Source: JBBQZO01 sp038207625
Lineage (GTDB): Bacteria; Pseudomonadota; Gammaproteobacteria; Burkholderiales; Burkholderiaceae_D
Assembly: GCA_038207625.1 (NCBI GenBank)
Contig: JBBQZO010000006.1
Coordinates: forward strand, 144,923 to 208,922
Direction of reading: 5' to 3'
DNA length: 64,000 nt
Shown here: positions 8,157 to 15,665 of the stretch, in pieces
Position numbering within the stretch: the first letter of the stretch is position 1
Layout: each line of letters begins with the position of its first letter
Translations under genes and position numbers: made by a program
The notes under the pieces: generated by a model
Told to the model about the DNA's origin: nothing
The model's input: only the letters and a program-made list of their open reading frames with translations
Database searches by the model: none

Positions 8157-8840
8157 ATGATAAAAATTAAAAATATGTACGCGAATTATTTCTCCGGTCG
8201 CGCCGATTCCTTCGTGCTCAACGATATTAATTTGGAAATTCTGGCCGGTGAGACGGTGGCTATTATGGGGCAAAGCGGTAGCGGAAAATCGACCTTGCTC
8301 GCAGTCATGGGCGGCATGTTGAAGACAAGTCGAGGACAATATGAATTTCGCGATCAACTGGTGTCGGAGTGTTCGGCGCAACAACTGACAGAATTTCGCG
8401 GAAGGGAAATAGGTTTTGTATTTCAGAATTTCGTTCTGCTGCCGCATTTGACCATACTACAGAACCTGCTGCTCCCGACTGAGCACCTGGCCATGAGCCG
8501 CAAAGAGGCCAGAAACCGCGCCTTCGCGTTGCTCGAAGAGATGGGCATTGCCTCCCTAGTTGATCGCTATCCTTCTGCGGTTTCCGGTGGTCAGGCGCAA
8601 CGGGCCGCGATTGCTCGTGCGTTGATGCGCAATCCTTCCTTGGTTCTTGCCGATGAGCCGACCGGAAGCCTGGACGAGGAAAGTGCGGCGCAGATCCTCG
8701 AATCGCTCAAGTCTCTGGCGGCCGCAGGCACGACAGTGGTAGTCGTGACCCATAGCGCGGCGGTCGCAGACTCCCTTGGACGGACGGTCAAGATCGAACA
8801 AGGGCGGATTATCGAGGCCAAAGCGGCGCTCGCTGCGTGA
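8157..8840 (+). CDS. ABC transporter ATPase, LolD/MacB-NBD type
   Basis: 227 residues from the ATG at 8157, chosen because a GGA lies about 6 bases upstream and the protein then begins MIKIKNMY like other family members. Walker A is GQSGSGKST (38-46), the signature is VSGGQAQR (about 140), Walker B is LVLADEPTGSLD, and the switch His lies in VVVVTHS. It should energise the flanking FtsX-type permeases. Its stop codon is 1 base before the next ATG. It sits 49 bases after the adaptor gene, so the whole set reads as one operon. Confidence 0.85.
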   Translation: MIKIKNMYANYFSGRADSFVLNDINLEILAGETVAIMGQSGSGKSTLLAVMGGMLKTSRGQYEFRDQLVSECSAQQLTEFRGREIGFVFQNFVLLPHLTILQNLLLPTEHLAMSRKEARNRAFALLEEMGIASLVDRYPSAVSGGQAQRAAIARALMRNPSLVLADEPTGSLDEESAAQILESLKSLAAAGTTVVVVTHSAAVADSLGRTVKIEQGRIIEAKAALAA

Positions 8841-8841
8841 T

Positions 8842-9954
8842 ATGCACGTTTTCCGGCACGTTCGCTTTGCATTGCTGCGCGCATGGACGGTGCCCGCCAG
8901 GAGTGGTCTAGCGCTTGTTGCGTCTGCGTTGGCGTGGGTTGCTTTGTTTAGCACAGCTTCCGACATCAAGGACTTCAACGATGAGGCCGCGCGTGCGGGG
9001 CAATTGGGCGGCGCACGTGGTTACCAAATCTCGGTGAAGAAGGTGTATAACGACAAAGGGGCGCCCCGATCGGCCATACTTCCGCGTAATTTTGTTGAAA
9101 TTGCTCATCGGTTCTCAGGCGCGCTGGTTCTGCAGTTGGATCGGACCGTTGGCATTGTTAGCGTCGACCGGCAAACGAGCACGTCAAAAAGAGTGATGCT
9201 GTACGGCGAAGGACTTGGAATTCATGTCCGGAACGATCATGATTTCCCAGTCTGCGCTTTGTATCGGCCTGATGAAGAATGGAAGCAGGAGAACGTCTTG
9301 ATTCCTCTGGCGTCTGGTTGGCGGTGCATTCTCGTGGGTATGCCGCCGCCGTTAACGGCGTTGAGCAATAGTGTGGATAGCGAAAATATTGTATTCCCGT
9401 TGTCGCGAGTGGACGATGCGGCTGGGACGGCCGCTCTCGATCATGTCCAGACTATGTGGATAGGCATCGCTACCGAGGAGGAACTGGGAAAACTGGAGCA
9501 CATTGCACTTGAAACCTACAAGCTGGACCTGGAAATAATACCGCTCGGCTTAGAGTTTGTAGGCCAGGTTGCTAGCGTCACTTCGGCGACCAAAAGTTGG
9601 TTGGCGATGGCAATTCTCTCGCTAGTTTTAGGAACTGTGCTGTACGTGCAGGGCGTTTACCGCGCCATGCGGTGCGAAATTGGACTGCGCGTCTGCCTTG
9701 GCGAACCGCTGGCTTCCTTAACCCGTTGGCTTGTTACCGATGTACTGGCTCAGGCATGGTCGTTGATGCTGGCCTCTGCGGCGCTCGGATGGATGGTTTT
9801 TTCGTTCTTTGATGTAAAAATCAGTTTGACAGAAGCAGGTTTGTTGCTAGCCATATTATGTGGCGCGGTCGCGTGCCTATTCGTAGTCGGATGCATGATC
9901 GTAACTTCGGTGGCTGTTAATAATGCTAAAATAGTTACAACAATTCGAAGCTGA
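8842..9954 (+). CDS. FtsX/MacB-type ABC transporter permease, subunit 2
   Basis: 370 residues from the ATG at 8842, one base after the ATPase stop, so probably translationally coupled. It has an N-terminal helix (about 20-40), an extracytoplasmic domain (about 41-255) and three C-terminal helices (WLAMAILSLVLGTVLYVQG, then about 310-330, then about 335-360). The loop RCEIGLRVCLGEPLASLTR corresponds to the FtsX motif. It is only distantly similar to subunit 1, so the transporter is a heterodimer, unlike homodimeric MacB with its fused ATPase. Confidence 0.75.
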   Translation: MHVFRHVRFALLRAWTVPARSGLALVASALAWVALFSTASDIKDFNDEAARAGQLGGARGYQISVKKVYNDKGAPRSAILPRNFVEIAHRFSGALVLQLDRTVGIVSVDRQTSTSKRVMLYGEGLGIHVRNDHDFPVCALYRPDEEWKQENVLIPLASGWRCILVGMPPPLTALSNSVDSENIVFPLSRVDDAAGTAALDHVQTMWIGIATEEELGKLEHIALETYKLDLEIIPLGLEFVGQVASVTSATKSWLAMAILSLVLGTVLYVQGVYRAMRCEIGLRVCLGEPLASLTRWLVTDVLAQAWSLMLASAALGWMVFSFFDVKISLTEAGLLLAILCGAVACLFVVGCMIVTSVAVNNAKIVTTIRS

Positions 9955-9955
9955 C

Positions 9956-9988
9956 TGCGGTTGTTTGGTGCTGAACAATGAAACCGCA
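9956..9988 (+). terminator. Nested hairpin between permease 2 and the glutaredoxin-like gene
   Basis: TGCGGTT (9956-9962) pairs with AACCGCA (9982-9988), and inside it TTGTT pairs with AACAA. There is no T-run after it in the + direction. It could end or attenuate the exporter transcript, leaving the next gene less expressed or separately transcribed. Confidence 0.3.
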
Positions 9989-10035
9989 AAAGTGGCGGTG
10001 CGTTGTTGTTTACTCATTTTTCAATGGTTACATAG

Positions 10036-10425
10036 ATGTCTAAAAAGAAATTTAATTCAGTGATTTCGATGGCAGTCCTAGTGGCGGCCGGCATAGGAAC
10101 TGGATATGTGATTATTAATGCGCCGGTGTGGCTTTCCTCAACACATAAGGAAGGAAACTACGCAGCCTATTTTCCGAATCAGCACAATAAAATTGTAATC
10201 TACGGAAATAAGACTTGCCAATTCTGTCAGCGAACACGCGAATACTTGCGGGCAAAAAACGTCGAATTCTCTGATTTTGATGTGATAGGATCGTCGAAGG
10301 CAGGCCAGGAATTCAAGGCTCTTGGTGGGGGGAGCGTCCCGATCGTGTTGATTGGCAATCGTATGATTCGTGGGTATTTGCCACGTGAATTTGATGAGGC
10401 GCTGGCGGAACTGAAGTCCAAGTGA
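10036..10425 (+). CDS. Membrane-anchored glutaredoxin-fold thiol oxidoreductase
   Basis: 129 residues. MSKKK followed by a single hydrophobic helix (about 8-30) predicts an N-in anchor with the rest in the periplasm. The soluble domain begins VIYGNKTCQFCQRTREYL with a CxxC active site (Cys61 and Cys64), then a helix and a GGGSVPIVLIGNRMIRGY segment carrying the cis-Pro and the glycine-rich end of a glutaredoxin. Classic glutaredoxins are cytosolic with CPYC; a tethered periplasmic one with CQFC is unusual. Its position after the four-cysteine peptide exporter suggests it makes, breaks or shuffles disulfides in those peptides. That partnership is inference. Confidence 0.75.
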   Translation: MSKKKFNSVISMAVLVAAGIGTGYVIINAPVWLSSTHKEGNYAAYFPNQHNKIVIYGNKTCQFCQRTREYLRAKNVEFSDFDVIGSSKAGQEFKALGGGSVPIVLIGNRMIRGYLPREFDEALAELKSK

Positions 10426-10555
10426 GTATGGGGGGCGGCAATCCCTTTCATGAATTGCTCGGGCAAATCATATGAGCGTGACGACCGCTGTGAGGCTGCG
10501 CGAAGCCGAAATGCCGTCATATTGTAGCTTCGCTTTCACTCGATGAAATACGCGC

Positions 10556-11710
10556 TTACGCGGCGCGCGCACCCAAGGCTTTGCGTCGCTCCCAGCCGGC
10601 GCTGGCTAGGAACAGCGCCGCGCCGCACCACAGCACGGCCGGCAGCGCGTTCACGCCGACCCGTTCCATCAGCACCCCGGTCAACAGCGGCCCGCCGCTG
10701 CTGGCCACGCCCCAGCTGACGTTGACCAGCGCGCTGGCGCCCACCAGCGCCTGTCCCGTGAAGCGTTCGCCGCAGGCCACCAGGGCCAGCATGTAGATCG
10801 CGCCGGCCGCCGCGCCCAGCGCCAACAGCAGGCACCACCACAACCACGGCGTGTGGATCGCCCACGGCAGCAGCGGCAGCAGCAGGCACACCACCACACC
10901 GCAGCCGATGTGCACGCGCGCGCGTCCGATCCGGTCGGCCAGCGCACCCAGCGGAAACTGCAGGCAGGTGTCGCCCACCAGCAGCACCGTGGCCGACATC
11001 AGCGCCATCTCGGCACCAAGCCCATGATGCAGCGCGAACAGCGGCAGCAGGCTCAGTGCCAGCGTGTCGAACAGCGCGAAAAACGCCGCGCCAACGACAA
11101 TCATCGGCATCAAGGGCAGCACGTCCTGCCAGCGCGCGCGCACTTCGTCGTCGCCATGCTGCGGCGCCTTGTCGATCAGCGCCAAACCCGGCAGCGCCAG
11201 CAGAAACAGCGCGCCGCAGGCGACGAAACGCCAACCCACTTTGCCGTTCAACAGCGCCACCAGCGCTGGTCCGATCAGCTGGAACAGCGTGAAGCTGGTC
11301 ACGTAGATGCCCACCACGCGCCCGCGCGATGCGTCCGGCGCCAACCGGTTGATCCACGCCTCGCCGATCGTGAACAACACCCCCATCGACGCGCCGAACA
11401 CCAGCCGCAGCAAACACCAAAAGGCCAGATCGGTCGACGTTTGCATCAGCGCCGTGGAGCTCGCCGCCACCCACACCGCGCCCATCATGGTGCGGCGCGG
11501 GCCAAAGCGTGCCACCCAGCGCGCCACGAACGGCGCCGCCACCAGAATGCCCAGCGCGCCGATCGCGGTGACGCTGCCGATCACGCCGGTGCCGATGCCG
11601 CGCGCGTCCAGCTCAAGTGCCGTCAGCGGCATCGTTGCGCCCAGTCCCAGACCGACCACGCAAATGCTGATGGTGAGCGCGAGGAAGTCGCGCCAAGGCA
11701 TGCCGCGCAT
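10556..11710 (-). CDS. MFS transporter, YcaD-like
   Basis: 384 residues with about 12 hydrophobic segments. The FGPRRTMMGAVWV and LADRIGRARVHIGC loops match the MFS inter-helix motif positions, and FTIGEAWINRLAP is typical of the YcaD branch. Its ATG (11710-11708) overlaps the stop of the MocR regulator gene (TGATG), so the two are co-transcribed and probably coupled. Neighbouring polyamine genes suggest an amine, amino acid or related compound as substrate, but the sequence does not decide this. Confidence 0.8.
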   Translation of the reverse strand: MRGMPWRDFLALTISICVVGLGLGATMPLTALELDARGIGTGVIGSVTAIGALGILVAAPFVARWVARFGPRRTMMGAVWVAASSTALMQTSTDLAFWCLLRLVFGASMGVLFTIGEAWINRLAPDASRGRVVGIYVTSFTLFQLIGPALVALLNGKVGWRFVACGALFLLALPGLALIDKAPQHGDDEVRARWQDVLPLMPMIVVGAAFFALFDTLALSLLPLFALHHGLGAEMALMSATVLLVGDTCLQFPLGALADRIGRARVHIGCGVVVCLLLPLLPWAIHTPWLWWCLLLALGAAAGAIYMLALVACGERFTGQALVGASALVNVSWGVASSGGPLLTGVLMERVGVNALPAVLWCGAALFLASAGWERRKALGARAA

Positions 11711-13212
11711 CAGCGCACTCCCGACTGGATCACGGAGGCCAGCAACTTGCCGTAGTAGGCGATTTTTTCCGGCGCCACGTAGGCGTAGCCGACCAGCAGG
11801 CCGCTGCGCACGGGCGGCGCCAGGTAATACGTCGACAGCGCCTTGACCGAAATGCTCGACTCGGCCGCCAGCTTGGCCAGCGCCACGTCGTCCACGCCGT
11901 CGGGCAGTTCGACGACCAAGTGCAGGCCCGACTCCTCGCTTGAAATCGTCACGCGCCCGTTCAGCTGCGCGCCCAGGTGCGTCACCAGCGTGCGCCGCAG
12001 CAGTTCGCGCCGCGCGCCGTAGATCTGGCGGATCTTGCGGATGTGCGTGGTGAAGTGGCCCAGCGCGATGAAGTCGGCCAGCGTCGCCTGCACCACCAAT
12101 TGGCCCGGTCGCTGCAGGTCGTACAGGGCGATCTTGAACGGCTCCGTCAGACTTGGTGGCACCACCAGGTAGCCAACCTTGATGCCCGGGTAGAGCACCT
12201 TGGAAAAGGTGCCCAGGTAGACCACCCGGTTGTCGGTGTCGAGTCCCTGCAGCGCGGCCAGCGGGCGCCCCGTGTAGCGAAACTCGCTGTCGTAATCGTC
12301 TTCCAGAATCCAGGCGTTCTTGCGCACGGCAATGTCGAGCAGTTCGCGCCGGCGCGCCAGGCTCATCACCGCGCCGGTCGGATACTGGTGCGACGGCGTC
12401 ACATAGATCAGGCGCGGATCGGTGGCCAGGTCGTCGGCGGCGATCGCCATGCCGTCCGCGTCCACGGTGATCGGGTGCAGCCGCAGGTCGCAGGCCTGGA
12501 ACACCCGCCGCGCGCCCCAGTAGCACGGGTCCTCGACCCAGGCGGTGTCGCCCACATCGGCCAGCAACTGCGCGCACAGGTCGAGTGACTGCTGGGTGCC
12601 GGCCGTGATCATCACCTGTTCGACCGACACATTGACCGAGCGCGACACGCGCAGGTATTCGGTGATCGCCTGGCGCAGCGGCAGGTAGCCGCCGGCCTGG
12701 CTGTTGTCGAGCAGATCGGCGCGCGCCTCGCGCCAGACCCGGTTCTGCAGGCGCTGCCACAGCTTGAACGGAAAGCTGGAAAAATCCGCGTCGCCGGGCG
12801 CGAAAGGCTGGATCTCGTAGCGCGCGCCGGCCGCGAATGTGGTTATTTCGCTACCACGGCGCGACAGCGGCGCGCAGGTGTATGCTATTCCTTGTGGCGT
12901 CGCGTGGGCGCCTGCGGCCAGATCCTGCAAATGGGCGACGAAGGTGCCACTTCCCTGGCTACTCGTCACATAGCCTTCCGCCCCCAGCTGCTCGAAGGCG
13001 CCGATCACGGTATTGCGCGCAATGCCCAGGTCGCGCGCCAGATCGCGGCTCGATGGCAGCTTGCTGCCGGCGCCCAGCTGCTGCTGGTGAATGGCGGCCT
13101 TGGCCGCCTCGTACAGCCGGCGCTGCAAGGGCAGGCGCGGGTGAAACTCGGGCTGCGCCAGGATGGCGGCGAGCAGTTCGGCGGCTGGAGACATGGTTAA
13201 AAGTGGTTCCAT
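11710..13212 (-). CDS. MocR/GabR-family transcriptional regulator (GntR HTH plus aminotransferase-like domain)
   Basis: 500 residues. The N-terminal winged helix (about 25-95) shows LPSSRDLARDLGIARNTV and FEQLGAEGYVTSSQGSGTFV, the GntR pattern. The rest is a fold-type I aminotransferase-like domain with ILEDDYDSEFRYTGRPL and VVYLGTFSKVLYPGIKVGY, whose Lys should bind PLP. MocR proteins such as GabR and PdxR sense PLP adducts of amines or GABA. The gene is divergent from puuD, the usual layout for a regulator of that pathway. An alternative start lies at 13194; neither start has a clear ribosome site. Confidence 0.87.
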   Translation of the reverse strand: MEPLLTMSPAAELLAAILAQPEFHPRLPLQRRLYEAAKAAIHQQQLGAGSKLPSSRDLARDLGIARNTVIGAFEQLGAEGYVTSSQGSGTFVAHLQDLAAGAHATPQGIAYTCAPLSRRGSEITTFAAGARYEIQPFAPGDADFSSFPFKLWQRLQNRVWREARADLLDNSQAGGYLPLRQAITEYLRVSRSVNVSVEQVMITAGTQQSLDLCAQLLADVGDTAWVEDPCYWGARRVFQACDLRLHPITVDADGMAIAADDLATDPRLIYVTPSHQYPTGAVMSLARRRELLDIAVRKNAWILEDDYDSEFRYTGRPLAALQGLDTDNRVVYLGTFSKVLYPGIKVGYLVVPPSLTEPFKIALYDLQRPGQLVVQATLADFIALGHFTTHIRKIRQIYGARRELLRRTLVTHLGAQLNGRVTISSEESGLHLVVELPDGVDDVALAKLAAESSISVKALSTYYLAPPVRSGLLVGYAYVAPEKIAYYGKLLASVIQSGVR

Positions 13213-13227
13213 TGATTTAATCGAAGT

Positions 13228-13252
13228 GGCACTCGCAATAATACCAAATAGC
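13228..13252. promoter_or_regulatory. Candidate MocR operator between mocR and puuD
   Basis: GGCAC (13228-13232), 11 bases, then CCAAATAGC (13244-13252). The same arrangement occurs upstream of gabT at 1252-1276, and AATA is also shared inside the spacer. The site contains ATACCA, which is the repeat bound by Bacillus GabR. It lies just upstream of the regulator's own start, suiting autoregulation and control of the divergent puuD side. Confidence 0.5.
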
Positions 13253-13362
13253 CTTTATGATAGTTTCCAACACGAGACGAGAATCATGCAGCGTGGAAGA
13301 CGACCAGTCAATGGCGATCATTCCAACGGTAAAAATGGTTCTAGATAACTATAAGAATTGAT

Positions 13363-14130
13363 ATGATGCGACGCCCAATCGTTATTGTTCCTGCCTGTAC
13401 GCGCCAGATCGGTTTGCACCTGAACCACACGGCGCAGTTCAAATACGTCGATGCCGTGGTGCTTGGCGCCGACTGCGTACCCTTGATCCTGCCCGCGCTG
13501 GGCGAGTCGACCGACTTCGACAGCGTGTTGGAGAGCATCGACGGCATCATGCTGACCGGTTCGCCATCGAACGTGCATCCCAGTCATTACCAGCAGGACG
13601 TGCACAATGCCGAGCTGCCGCAAGACCCGGCGCGCGACGCCACCACGCTGCCCCTGATCCGCGCCGCGCTTGGCCGCGGGATTCCCCTGATCGCGGTCTG
13701 CCGCGGCTTCCAGGAAATGAACGTCGCGCTGGGCGGCACGCTGCACCAGGCGGTGCAGGAAGTGCCCGGCCTGAACGACCACCGCGAAAACAAAGAACAC
13801 ACGCTCGAACAGCAGTACGCGCCGTCCCACGCGGTCAGCGTGGTGGCCGGCGGGCGCTTGTCGATGATGCTCGATGGCGCCACCACGCTGCAGGTCAATT
13901 CGCTGCACGGCCAAGGCATCGCCACACTGGCGCCCGGCCTGCTGGTAGAGGCGCGCGCTGAAGACGGCCTCGTTGAGGCTTTCTCGGTGCAGGATGCCCC
14001 CGGCTTCACGCTGGCCATGCAGTGGCACCCCGAGTGGCAAATCCGTACCAACCCCGCATCGATGCAAATGTTTCGTGCCTTCGGCGAAGCATGCCGCGAC
14101 TACCAAAGCAAACGAAGGAGATCCGCATGA
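13363..14130 (+). CDS. puuD: Gamma-glutamyl-GABA hydrolase PuuD
   Basis: 255 residues, class I glutamine amidotransferase fold. It hydrolyses gamma-glutamyl-GABA to glutamate and GABA, the last step of the Puu pathway. Visible are IDGIMLTGSPSNVHP, the nucleophile elbow IAVCRGFQEMNVALGG with Cys113, and MQWHPEW with His222 and Glu224. The gene is transcribed away from the MocR regulator and leads into puuA. An adjacent second ATG (13366) is possible. Confidence 0.9.
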   Translation: MMRRPIVIVPACTRQIGLHLNHTAQFKYVDAVVLGADCVPLILPALGESTDFDSVLESIDGIMLTGSPSNVHPSHYQQDVHNAELPQDPARDATTLPLIRAALGRGIPLIAVCRGFQEMNVALGGTLHQAVQEVPGLNDHRENKEHTLEQQYAPSHAVSVVAGGRLSMMLDGATTLQVNSLHGQGIATLAPGLLVEARAEDGLVEAFSVQDAPGFTLAMQWHPEWQIRTNPASMQMFRAFGEACRDYQSKRRRSA

Positions 14131-14251
14131 CGACCTACGAAAAATGGGCGGCACGGCCTGTACCTTAGCGCCGCCAATCCAACTTTAGCGTTACGCGCGC
14201 CAGTGCCCCTTTTGCGGCACGGCGTTTGATTAAGACTTCAGAGAGATAAAA

Positions 14252-15622
14252 ATGGCAATTCGCGAAAACTTCACCTACACCGACATGGATTTGTGGCTCA
14301 ACGAGAAACGCGTCACCGAGATCGAATGCCTGGTGCCCGATCTGACCGGTGTGGCGCGCGGCAAAATTCTGCCACGCGGTAAATTCACCCAGGAGCGCGG
14401 CATGCGCATTCCCGAGGCGGTGCTGGGCATGACGGTGACGGGCAACTACCCGGTCGACGACGCCGCCTACGACCGCGCCATCTCCGCCACTGATCGCGAC
14501 ATGATCTTGAAAGCCGACCCGACCACCATCACGATGGTGCCCTGGGCTACCGACCCGACCGCACAGGTCATCCACGACTGCTATTTTGCCGACGGCGCGC
14601 TGGTTGACTTTGCGCCCCGCTCGGTGCTGCGCCGGGTGTTGAAACTGTACGCCGACAAGGGCTGGAAGCCGGTCGTCGCCCCGGAGCTGGAGTTCTATCT
14701 GACGGCCAAGAACATCGATCCGGATCTGCCTTTGAAACCGCCGGTCGGTCGCAGCGGGCGCGCCGAAACCAGCCGCCAGGTCTACAGCATCGACGCCGTC
14801 AACGAATTCGATCCGCTGTTCGAGGACATCTACGATTATTGCGAGATGATGAATCTGGACGTCGACACCTTGATTCATGAAATCGGTGCCGGTCAGATGG
14901 AAATCAACTTCCTGCACGGCGACCCGCTCGGCCTGGCCGACAAGGTATTTTTCTTCAAGCGCACGCTGCGCGAAGCGGCGCTCAAGCACGATATGTACGC
15001 CACCTTCATGGCCAAACCGATGGCCGGCGAACCCGGTTCGGCGATGCATGTGCATCAGAGCGTGGTCGATGCGAAGACCGGTCTGAACATTTTTTCGAAC
15101 ACCGACGGGTCGGCCGCGCCGATCTTCAAGCACTACATCGCCGGGCTGCAGCGCTACATGCCGGCCGCGATGGCGATCGTCGCCCCGTACGTGAATTCGT
15201 ACCGGCGCATCGTGCGCCACACCGCCGCACCGATCAACATCCAGTGGGGCCTGGACAACCGCACCGTGGGTTTCCGCGTGCCTGAATCGGGCTCGCAGGA
15301 CCGGCGCGTGGAGAACCGCATCATCGGCGCCGACGCCAATCCGTATCTGGCGCTGGCCGTCACGCTCGCCTGTGGCTACCTCGGCATGACCGAGCAGCTT
15401 GAGCCGACCCCGATGATGACCGGCAGCGCCTACGATCTGGCCTTTGAACTGCCGCAAGGTTTGCCCGAAGCGCTGCAAGCATTGCGCGCCGAAGACAAGC
15501 TGCGCACCGTGCTGGGCGAACGCTTCATCGACGTGTATGCCGCCATCAAGGATCTGGAACACCAGGAATTCATGACCGTCATCAGCCCGTGGGAACGCGA
15601 ACACTTGCTGCTGCACGTATAA
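14252..15622 (+). CDS. puuA: Gamma-glutamylputrescine synthetase-type glutamine synthetase (PuuA), copy 1
   Basis: 456 residues. It ligates glutamate to an amine, putrescine in PuuA, with ATP. Family marks are LVPDLTGVARGKILP near the N-terminus, APELEFYL, EIGAGQMEINF, the metal/ATP-site HVHQS, NSYRRIV and ANPYLALA near the C-terminus. It follows puuD by 120 bases and precedes the transaminase by 43, so all three probably form one transcript. A second close paralogue lies at 27595-28932 and a distant one at 24866-26209, so substrates may be divided among them. Confidence 0.85.
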   Translation: MAIRENFTYTDMDLWLNEKRVTEIECLVPDLTGVARGKILPRGKFTQERGMRIPEAVLGMTVTGNYPVDDAAYDRAISATDRDMILKADPTTITMVPWATDPTAQVIHDCYFADGALVDFAPRSVLRRVLKLYADKGWKPVVAPELEFYLTAKNIDPDLPLKPPVGRSGRAETSRQVYSIDAVNEFDPLFEDIYDYCEMMNLDVDTLIHEIGAGQMEINFLHGDPLGLADKVFFFKRTLREAALKHDMYATFMAKPMAGEPGSAMHVHQSVVDAKTGLNIFSNTDGSAAPIFKHYIAGLQRYMPAAMAIVAPYVNSYRRIVRHTAAPINIQWGLDNRTVGFRVPESGSQDRRVENRIIGADANPYLALAVTLACGYLGMTEQLEPTPMMTGSAYDLAFELPQGLPEALQALRAEDKLRTVLGERFIDVYAAIKDLEHQEFMTVISPWEREHLLLHV

Positions 15623-15665
15623 GCGATCGTCGCCACTTTCACTCATTTCAGTCTGAGGAATTATC

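Noticed and set aside
10556..12760. One 734-residue frame spanning the MFS gene and part of the regulator region
   Set aside because: Only the last 384 residues are a real protein (MFS); the upstream part is the MocR gene read in the wrong frame. The TGATG overlap sets the true start.
14127..14168. 13-residue frame MTTYEKWAARPVP right after puuD
   Set aside because: Overlaps the puuD stop as ATGA, but is too short and has no recognisable match. It might be the stub of a lost gene; not enough to call.
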